Shown here in pieces: positions 7,359 through 13,290 of a stretch of DNA of 48,998 nt; position 1 is the first letter of the stretch, and each line of letters opens with the position of its first letter. Both the position numbers and the translations under genes were made by a program. The notes under the pieces are model-generated. The model was given only the letters and a program-made list of their open reading frames with translations. It was not told the origin of the DNA and did not search any database. The stretch covers positions 1-48,998 of the forward strand of contig JBKJQN010000093.1 in assembly GCA_046593925.1 (NCBI GenBank), in the 5' to 3' direction. Origin of the DNA: JAYVYM01 sp046593925. Its GTDB lineage: Bacteria > Actinomycetota > Actinomycetes > Mycobacteriales > SCTD01.

Positions 7359-9713
7359 TCAGGCACCTTCCGGGTCGACGTCGGCAACGCCGGTGATCCG
7401 ATGGATCGAGAACGTCCGGTCCTCCTGGCGCAGATGGTCGTACGCGGAGACGTAGCCGCCCTCGACCGATCTCGGCTCGACGACCCGCGAGGTGGAGCGG
7501 CCCTGCGCGTCGACGTAGCCGATCCACACCTGCCGGTGCTCGCGGGCGGCCTGCTGCAGGAACGCCAGGGTGTCGGGGGTGCGGGTGTGCGTCGTGGTCA
7601 CCGGCGCGCGGCGGGCGGCCCGGGCGGCGAGGTCGCCGGCGCGCAGGGCGCTCACCGCGAGCCCGGCCTGCTCGGCGGCGAGGGCCGCCGGTTCGGCGTA
7701 CCGGCCGGGGCGGGGGCGTAAGGCGGTGCGCCGGGCGTCGGGGCGGGTCAGCAGCAGCGCGCCGTCCGGGGCCTCGGCGGCCGGTGCGTGGCCCATTGCG
7801 CGCAGGTCCTCCAGCAGCTGGTTGACCGGAGCCTGGCTCGTCACGACGGTCGGCGCGAGCCGGCGCAGCCGCAGCGGCGCGGCCCGCTTGTGCGCAAGGA
7901 CCTCGGTGAGCAGCGCCTCGTCGTCGCAGCGCAGGTAGGACGTCGCCACGCCGACCCGCAGCCGGCCGTGCCGCCGGCTGACGTCGTCGATCAGGTAGGT
8001 CAGCGCCTGGGGCACGGGGGTGCGCGAGCGGGTGCGGAACAGCTCCTGCAGGTCACTCGCGCTGCGCCCGGCGTCGAGCGCCCGTCGTACGGACGCCTCG
8101 CCCACCCGGTAGACGGTGGCGCCGCCGGTCGACTCGACGTCGGCGACCAGCGCCAGCTCGCGGGCCAGCCCGCGCTCCAGCGGGCCGGGCGCGACGACGG
8201 TCAGGTCCGGCTGGACCAGGACGTGGTCGAGGGGGTCGGGCAGCAGGTCCAGGAGCTTCTTGGCGGCGCCGCGGTCGTCGCCGTCCAGCAGCACCCTGGC
8301 GTACGACGCCAGGCCGCCCCGGCCGGTCAGCCCGATGAGCTCGGCCTCACCGAGCGCCAGGTCCAGGACCCGGTCGCGCATCCGGCCGCCCCGCCGCGGT
8401 GCGCGCCAGACGAGCAGCTCGACCGCGCTCGTGCGGGTCGGCGCCCGGCCGGCCGGGGCCTCCGCGAGCAGCTCCAGGACCCGCCGGCGGTCGGCGGGCG
8501 CGCCGGGCCGTTCCAGGTCGGGGCCGAGCGGCGCGAGCACCCGGTCGCGGTCGTCGCGCTGCCCGATCAGCCCGGGCAGCCTTGGCAGCTCGAGCCAGGC
8601 GCGGGCCAGCACCGTCCAGCGCTGCTCGGGTGGCTGCGCCGACCAGGTGTCGTACGCCGGGGTGGGCACCCAGTCGGGGTCGATGCCGGTCGTCTGGTCG
8701 AGCAGCCCGGCGCCGGCGGCCACCTCGATGAGCAGCGCGGCGGTGCTCTCGGGGAGGTCGAGGTCCTTGGCCGTACGCCGCAGCTCGCGCACGCCGACGC
8801 CGCCGGAGCGCAGCACCGACGGCTGGTCGGCCGACCAGGACTCCAGCAGCGCCTCGACGCGCGAGGCGGTGTCGGCGGCGGCGAGGGCCGCGGCCCGGTC
8901 GACCTCACCGGCCCCGGGCGCCGACAGCTCGAGCGCCGGCGGGTCGGCGCGGACCGGCCCGAGCGGCGCGTCGCCGCGCATCGCCAGCCCTACCTCCCGG
9001 GGGAGTTCGACGGTGCCGCTGTCGACCGGGACGAGCAGGGCGTGCGCCAGCAGCCAGCGCACCGGGCTGTCGGGCTGCTCGCTGCCGATCGGCCGCATGG
9101 CGTCGCGGACCTGCCCGAGCGGCGGACCGCCGACGAGGGAGTGCAGGACCTGTCGGCCGCGGTCGTCGACCTGCGCGAGCAGCGCGCCGAGCCGAGCGGG
9201 ATCGGCGAACAGCTCACCGATGCCGGCCAGGCCGGCGCCCGCGGGCAGGGCGAGCGCGCAGCACAGGATGGCGAGCTGGCGGTCGGTGTGCCGGGCCAGG
9301 CAGGCCAGCACCGGGCGGCCGAGCCCCGCCGGGACCGAGCCGGCGACCTCGCGTACCGCGCCGACCAGGTGCAGCGCGTCGTCGTCGCCCCAGACCAGTG
9401 CGTCCGCGCGCAGGCGGTCGACGCACGCCTGCACCTGCGCTGGCGCGAAAGCCGTGCCGGCCAGGACCTGCAGGTCCTTGATCGTCGCCGGGTCGTCGGC
9501 CAGGACCAGGGCGTCGACGACGGCGAGGGCGGCCGCGTCGAGCTGCTCGAGCGCGCGCAGCACGGACAGTCGTACGCCCGCGCGGGCCGCCAGGACCCCC
9601 AGGTCGGGGGGCACTGGCACGGCCAGGTCGGGCCGGGCCCTGAGCAGGGCCGCGAGCCGCTCGTCCGGCCACGCACGCAGCCAGTCGGCGAGGCTGCGTG
9701 CCGACGTGTCCAT
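7359..9713 (-). CDS. Helicase-associated (XPB/Ssl2-like N-terminal) domain protein
   Basis: A 784-residue protein of the family that travels next to XPB in actinobacteria. Visible are a leucine-rich helical N-terminus (SLADWLRAWPDERLAALLRARPDL), many winged-helix-like helical repeats, the segment LVQPDLTVVAPGPLERGLA near residue 510 that is typical of helicase-associated domains, and at the C-terminus a WYL-like strand set (VWIGYVDAQGRSTSRVVEPRSV, then YDHLRQEDRTFSIHRI). I see no Walker motifs, so it is not itself an ATPase. ATG 9713 is preferred because upstream codons in the same frame are low-complexity. It probably binds DNA or regulates XPB; this is inferred from context. Confidence 0.88.
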   Translation of the reverse strand: MDTSARSLADWLRAWPDERLAALLRARPDLAVPVPPDLGVLAARAGVRLSVLRALEQLDAAALAVVDALVLADDPATIKDLQVLAGTAFAPAQVQACVDRLRADALVWGDDDALHLVGAVREVAGSVPAGLGRPVLACLARHTDRQLAILCCALALPAGAGLAGIGELFADPARLGALLAQVDDRGRQVLHSLVGGPPLGQVRDAMRPIGSEQPDSPVRWLLAHALLVPVDSGTVELPREVGLAMRGDAPLGPVRADPPALELSAPGAGEVDRAAALAAADTASRVEALLESWSADQPSVLRSGGVGVRELRRTAKDLDLPESTAALLIEVAAGAGLLDQTTGIDPDWVPTPAYDTWSAQPPEQRWTVLARAWLELPRLPGLIGQRDDRDRVLAPLGPDLERPGAPADRRRVLELLAEAPAGRAPTRTSAVELLVWRAPRRGGRMRDRVLDLALGEAELIGLTGRGGLASYARVLLDGDDRGAAKKLLDLLPDPLDHVLVQPDLTVVAPGPLERGLARELALVADVESTGGATVYRVGEASVRRALDAGRSASDLQELFRTRSRTPVPQALTYLIDDVSRRHGRLRVGVATSYLRCDDEALLTEVLAHKRAAPLRLRRLAPTVVTSQAPVNQLLEDLRAMGHAPAAEAPDGALLLTRPDARRTALRPRPGRYAEPAALAAEQAGLAVSALRAGDLAARAARRAPVTTTHTRTPDTLAFLQQAAREHRQVWIGYVDAQGRSTSRVVEPRSVEGGYVSAYDHLRQEDRTFSIHRITGVADVDPEGA

Positions 9714-9819
9714 CCCCGCAACGCTAACCGGCGCAGACCCGGACGGCTGCCCCGGGCGGATTGCGCCCAGGTCCGCCTGGGCACTGCCGCGGACGGCGAC
9801 GAGCGGACGGGAGCCCGAC

Positions 9820-9984
9820 ATGGCTGAGCAGGGTGGGCTGGTGCTCTCAGGGGGTGTGGACGAGGGGTCGACCGCCGGGGGAGCGCGGTCGGGGACGGCC
9901 GGGCAGGGGCTGCTCGGTGAACCGCCGCACGGCGCCCCGGCCGGCGAGTCGGACGCCGCCGGACCGGTGCGGGCGGCTTCCTGA
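9820..9984 (+). CDS. Possible small Gly/Ala-rich ORF (54 aa)
   Basis: An ATG at 9820 is preceded by a CGGGAG stretch seven bases upstream and opens a 54-residue frame beginning MAEQGGLVLSGGVDEGS and ending in an Ala/Gly/Pro-rich tail. Composition is plausible for a small disordered protein, but any open frame in such GC-rich DNA can look like this. I do not recognise it. It lies divergent from the helicase-associated gene. Confidence 0.22.
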   Translation: MAEQGGLVLSGGVDEGSTAGGARSGTAGQGLLGEPPHGAPAGESDAAGPVRAAS

Positions 9985-10019
9985 GGACGTGGGACGCCCC
10001 TGCCCCGCCCGCGAACACG

Positions 10020-10048
10020 GTGTGTGCGCTTCGCAAGCTCGACACACG
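10020..10048. repeat. 29-bp GTGTGT-N12-CTCGACACACG element, copy 1
   Basis: Copy 1 of a 29-base element that recurs with identical spacing at 26652-26680. The ends GTGTGT and ACACAC are complementary, so it can form a short hairpin. Function unknown. Confidence 0.5.
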
Positions 10049-10094
10049 CACCCGATCGCGCCGCGAGCATCCGGTCGTACGGCTACCTGCACGT

Positions 10095-10168
10095 CTCCCC
10101 TTCGGTAGGTCACTTTCGGAGGCCTCAGAAGCGCTCTGCCAAAGGGGAGGCGCTCTGCCGAAGGGGAG
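10095..10168. repeat. Tandem 19-bp repeat with inverted copy upstream of larE
   Basis: A 19-base unit (GCGCTCTGCCRAAGGGGAG) occurs twice in tandem at 10131-10149 and 10150-10168 with one difference. Its last 14 bases are mirrored at 10095-10108 with a single mismatch, so the RNA could fold into alternative hairpins. The array ends 18 bases before the larE start; each unit carries GGGGAG, a ribosome-binding-like string, but the last is rather far from the GTG. Confidence 0.6.
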
Positions 10169-10186
10169 GCGGCCTACTGTCGGCGC

Positions 10187-11032
10187 GTGGGTACGGACGA
10201 CCTGGACGAGCGGCTGGCCGCGCTCGACACGACCCTGCGCGGGCTCGGCGGGGTGCTGGTGGCGTTCTCGGGCGGCGCGGACTCCGCGATGCTGCTCGCC
10301 GCAGCCGTCCGGGCGCTGGGCACCGGACGGGTGGTCGCGGCGACCGCCGTGAGCGCGAGCCTGGCGGCCACCGAGCTGCCCGCGGCCCGGGCCTACGCCA
10401 TCGCGCTCGGCGTACGGCACCTCGTCCCCGGGACGGCCGAGCTGGACCGGCCGGGCTACGTCGCGAACGGCCCCGACCGCTGCTTCCACTGCAAGGCGAC
10501 GTTGGTCGACACGCTGCGCCCGCTCGCGGCGTCGCTCGATCTGCCGTACGTCGCGACCGGCACCAACGCCGACGACGCCGTCGCGGGCTTCCGGCCGGGG
10601 ATCCGTGCGGCGGCCGAGCGGGGCGCCGTCACACCGCTGCTGGACGCCGGCCTGACCAAGGCGCAGGTGCGCGAGGCCAGCCGGCGCTGGGGCCTGGTGA
10701 CCGCCGACAAGCCCGCACTGGCCTGCCTGGCCAGCCGGATCGCGTACGGGGTCGACGTCACCCCGTACCGGCTAGCCCGCGTCGACCGGGCGGAGAGCGC
10801 CCTGCGCGGGCACCTGGCGAAGGCCGGCGTCGCGGTCGTCAACGTGCGGGTGCGCGACCTCGGGGAGGACGCCTGCCGGGTCGAGCTCGACGCCGTCGCG
10901 CTGGCGGCCTGCGACCAGGCCGCCCTGGCGGTGGTCCGGGCGCAGGGCTACGGGCAGGTCGCAGCGGGACTGTTCCGGTCGGGCTCGCTGAACGACGCGC
11001 TCCGGCCCGCTGGCGCCAGTCAGGCGGTGTGA
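10187..11032 (+). CDS. larE: ATP-dependent sacrificial sulfur transferase LarE
   Basis: PP-loop enzyme which in lactobacilli adenylates pyridinium biscarboxylate and donates cysteine sulfur to it during assembly of the nickel-pincer nucleotide cofactor of lactate racemase. Visible are the ATP motif SGGADS at residues 28-33, DRCFHCK at about 98-103, TGTNADD near 125 and the DKPALACLASR motif, whose Cys at about 180 aligns with the sacrificial Cys176 of the Lactobacillus plantarum enzyme. At 281 residues it is full length. GTG 10187 follows a repeat array. No larB, larC or lactate racemase gene is in the window, so the physiological target is open. The stop overlaps the convergent small membrane gene by 13 bases. 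Confidence 0.9.
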   Translation: MGTDDLDERLAALDTTLRGLGGVLVAFSGGADSAMLLAAAVRALGTGRVVAATAVSASLAATELPAARAYAIALGVRHLVPGTAELDRPGYVANGPDRCFHCKATLVDTLRPLAASLDLPYVATGTNADDAVAGFRPGIRAAAERGAVTPLLDAGLTKAQVREASRRWGLVTADKPALACLASRIAYGVDVTPYRLARVDRAESALRGHLAKAGVAVVNVRVRDLGEDACRVELDAVALAACDQAALAVVRAQGYGQVAAGLFRSGSLNDALRPAGASQAV

Positions 11033-11298
11033 CGGGCCCTTCGGCGGCCTTTGCGACGACCGGTCCGGGCGGCTCGCAGCAGGCCAAGCAACGCGATGCC
11101 CAGGCCGAGCGGCAGCAGTGAGCCGGCGAGCACCACGAGCACCACGCGCCCCGGCTGCCCGCTCAGCACGCTCGGCACGACGGCGGCGAGCACGGCGACC
11201 ACGCCCACGATGAACACGACGGCCCCGGCGCGCACCAGGCCGTCCCCCGGCCGGGCGCCACCTCGGGAGGCGTGCCGAGGCGAACCTGTGCCCGTCAC
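11020..11298 (-). CDS. Small two-helix membrane protein
   Basis: A 92-residue protein with two clear hydrophobic segments (AGAVVFIVGVVAVLAAVVPSVL and VVLVVLAGSLLPLGLGIALLGLL, each broken by a few polar residues) and a strongly basic C-terminal tail RTGRRKGRRRARHTA. This predicts a hairpin membrane protein with both ends inside. GTG 11298 is the best start; no family is recognised. It overlaps the end of larE on the other strand and is divergent from the cold-shock gene. Confidence 0.62.
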   Translation of the reverse strand: MTGTGSPRHASRGGARPGDGLVRAGAVVFIVGVVAVLAAVVPSVLSGQPGRVVLVVLAGSLLPLGLGIALLGLLRAARTGRRKGRRRARHTA

Positions 11299-11391
11299 CG
11301 GTCCGAGCGTACGTGGGGTGTGCCGGCGCGCTGACGTGGTAAGCCTCGGAGGCGCCCGGCCGCCCGGCCGGCAGGAGCGGACGAGGTCGAC

Positions 11392-11775
11392 GTGCCCACC
11401 GGCAAGGTCAAGTTCTACGACAGGGACAAGGGCTTCGGCTTCGTGTCCCGCGACGACGGCGGCGACGTCTTCGTGCCCAAGGCTGCGCTGCCGGCCGGCG
11501 TCGAGGAGCTGAAGGCGGGTGCCCGGGTGGAGTTCGGTGTCGCCGCCGGCAAGCGGGGCGAGCAGGCCCTTGCACTCACCGTGCTCGAGCCGGCCCCCGC
11601 CCTCGCGACCGCCCGGCGCCCCGCAGAAGACCTCGGCACGATGCTCGAAGACATGATCAAAATGCTGGAGTCGCGGGTCGCCCCGGGACTGCGCCGGGGC
11701 AAGCACCCGGACCGCGAGACCGGCAAGCGAATGGCGCAGATCATGCGAGCCGTCGCCAGCGAGCTGGAGGGCTGA
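11392..11775 (+). CDS. Cold-shock protein with C-terminal extension
   Basis: Single-stranded nucleic acid-binding protein. Residues 1-65 are a cold-shock domain with RNP1 KGFGFV and RNP2 DVFVP. A further 60 residues follow, including the amphipathic stretch GTMLEDMIKMLESRVAPG and a basic segment, making it 127 residues against about 67 for classical CspA. This layout matches the longer CspB-like proteins of actinobacteria. GTG 11392 lies directly at the domain start. It converges on the DUF2771 lipoprotein with only 24 bases between the stops. Confidence 0.92.
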   Translation: MPTGKVKFYDRDKGFGFVSRDDGGDVFVPKAALPAGVEELKAGARVEFGVAAGKRGEQALALTVLEPAPALATARRPAEDLGTMLEDMIKMLESRVAPGLRRGKHPDRETGKRMAQIMRAVASELEG

Positions 11776-11799
11776 GGCCCCCTCATCCTGGGAAGTCGG

Positions 11800-12279
11800 C
11801 TAGCCCGGAATCACTGCGAACTGCCAGACCCCCACGGTCTTGGCATTGTCCGCGGGGCTGACGAGCTTCTGGATCTCGACGGTGAACGTGGGCGACACGC
11901 TGAAGTCGGGCTGGAAGCGCGCGACGTGCTCGGACTGTGTGGCCAGCCGGCTGCTCCTGCCACCGGTGCCGCGCAGCGCGACGAACCAGCCTGCGTCGGC
12001 GAGGTCCTTGTCCACGTCGACGGTGATCGAGTCTCCCGGGCGCACCTTCAGCACCTTTGGCTGCCGGCCGCCGGCCGTGTCGAAGCGGCAGGCGCCCTGG
12101 GTACCCGGCTCCGCGTCGGGGTTCTGGCCGTCGAAGCAGAACGAGTACGCCGTGTCGTAGACACTGGTGCCGCCGGTGTAGAGCGTGACGATCGGGGTCG
12201 GCTTCTCGCAGCCGGTCAGGCCGACGAGCGCGACGGACGCGCCCAGGGCGGCGGCGAGACGGCGGCGGCGGGCCTGCAT
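11800..12279 (-). CDS. DUF2771-type lipoprotein
   Basis: Probable cell-surface lipoprotein of unknown role. The N-terminus MQARRRRLAAALGASVALVG precedes the lipobox LTGC at about residues 24-27, so the mature protein would be anchored through that Cys. The 130-residue mature part is beta-rich with a Cys pair (FCFDG, GACRF) that could form a disulfide, and ends in TVGVWQFAVIPG. This matches DUF2771 proteins that sit beside DUF3027 genes in actinobacteria. ATG 12279 gives an ideal signal peptide. It is divergent from the DUF3027 gene. Confidence 0.8.
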   Translation of the reverse strand: MQARRRRLAAALGASVALVGLTGCEKPTPIVTLYTGGTSVYDTAYSFCFDGQNPDAEPGTQGACRFDTAGGRQPKVLKVRPGDSITVDVDKDLADAGWFVALRGTGGRSSRLATQSEHVARFQPDFSVSPTFTVEIQKLVSPADNAKTVGVWQFAVIPG

Positions 12280-12477
12280 GCGGTGCTCCCGAGCGTGAGG
12301 TGGTGGACTGGAGGTGTGACTGGGGTGCGGCGCAGGTTGCGCGATGTGGGCGAGACGGTATCCGGCATGTTCGGGGTCCGGCTCGGCGAGACGCAGGACC
12401 AGCCGGCTGGCGACCCGCACACTGATCCGGCGCGGTCCGACCACCAGGCGCCCGCGCCCGCCCACGAGGAGCCCACC

Positions 12478-13290
12478 GTGACCGACAGCGCGACCGTGAC
12501 CGAGCCAGACCCGGTGCTGACGGCTGCCGTCGACGTGGCCCGCGAGGCGGCCCGGGAGGTAGGCGGCGACGTGGTGGGCGAACACCTCGGGGCGCACGCC
12601 GACGGCCCCGGCGGCGACGGCGCCGTGGTGACGCACTCGTTCGCGACGACCGACCGGGCGTATGTCGGCTGGCGCTGGGCGGTCACCGTCGCGCGTGCGG
12701 ACGGCAGCGAGCACGTGACCGTCGACGAGGTGGTGCTGCTGCCCGGCAGTGGGGCGCTGCTCGCGCCAGCCTGGCTGCCGTGGAGCGAGCGGGTGCTGTC
12801 CGGCGACCTCGCGGCCGGCGACCTGCTGCCGCCGGCGGCGGACGACGAACGTCTCGTCGCCTCCTACGCCGACCCGGAGACCGACGACGGGCCGGCCGGG
12901 GCCGCGCTGGCGGACGCCGTACGCACCGAGCTCGGGCTGGGCCGGGCCCGCGTGCTGTCCGCCGAGGGCCGGTTCGACGCGGCCGAGCGGTGGTGGGACG
13001 GTGACGCCGGACCCGACAGCCCGATCGCCAGGCAGGCCCCCGGTCAGTGCGTCGACTGTGGCTTCCTCGTGCTGCTCGCCGGTGGGCTGCGGCAGGCCTT
13101 CGGTGTCTGCGCCAACGCCGTCGCGCCCGACGACGGCCGGGTCGTCGCCCTCGCGCACGGCTGCGGGGCGCACAGCGAGACCGTCGTCGACGCGCAGCAC
13201 GCGGCTACCGCGGGGATGGCGGTGCAGGACGAGGAGTTCGAGCTGGTGCCGACGACCGGGCCTGCGGTCGACGACGCCGACCCGTCCTGA
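12478..13290 (+). CDS. DUF3027 protein with cysteine cluster
   Basis: A 270-residue soluble protein of the actinobacterial DUF3027 family, function unknown. The N-terminus has DPVLTAAVDVAREAAREVGG, the middle a beta strand set with YVGWRWAVTVARADG, and the C-terminal half a probable zinc site with CVDCGF, GVCANAVAPDDG and HGCGAHSE. GTG 12478 is chosen because GAGGA sits seven bases upstream and the family core starts just after; an in-frame ATG at 12367 would add 37 low-complexity residues. Its TGA overlaps an in-frame CTG that probably starts the following large ATPase, so the two are likely translationally coupled. Confidence 0.86.
   Translation: MTDSATVTEPDPVLTAAVDVAREAAREVGGDVVGEHLGAHADGPGGDGAVVTHSFATTDRAYVGWRWAVTVARADGSEHVTVDEVVLLPGSGALLAPAWLPWSERVLSGDLAAGDLLPPAADDERLVASYADPETDDGPAGAALADAVRTELGLGRARVLSAEGRFDAAERWWDGDAGPDSPIARQAPGQCVDCGFLVLLAGGLRQAFGVCANAVAPDDGRVVALAHGCGAHSETVVDAQHAATAGMAVQDEEFELVPTTGPAVDDADPS

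Larger units (their letters stand above)
9714..10186. other. Intergenic region before larE, with repeats
   Basis: About 470 bases between divergent genes. I see one weak small ORF (9820-9984), a GTGTGT...CTCGACACACG element at 10020-10048, and a set of direct and inverted repeats at 10095-10168. No tRNA-like cloverleaf or clear promoter could be recognised. Confidence 0.6.

Noticed and set aside
5305..7455. Plus-strand open frame of 716 codons
   Set aside because: It is the antisense shadow of the XPB helicase, which has complete helicase motifs on the minus strand; the plus frame has no family features.
7788..9827. Two plus-strand open frames of more than 600 codons
   Set aside because: They mirror the helicase-associated gene and are rich in Arg, Gly and Ala in the way GC-rich shadows are.
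9714..10070. N-terminal extension of the helicase-associated protein to 10070
   Set aside because: Low-complexity Pro/Ser/Arg sequence crossing the 29-base repeat; the family-like N-terminus begins at ATG 9713.
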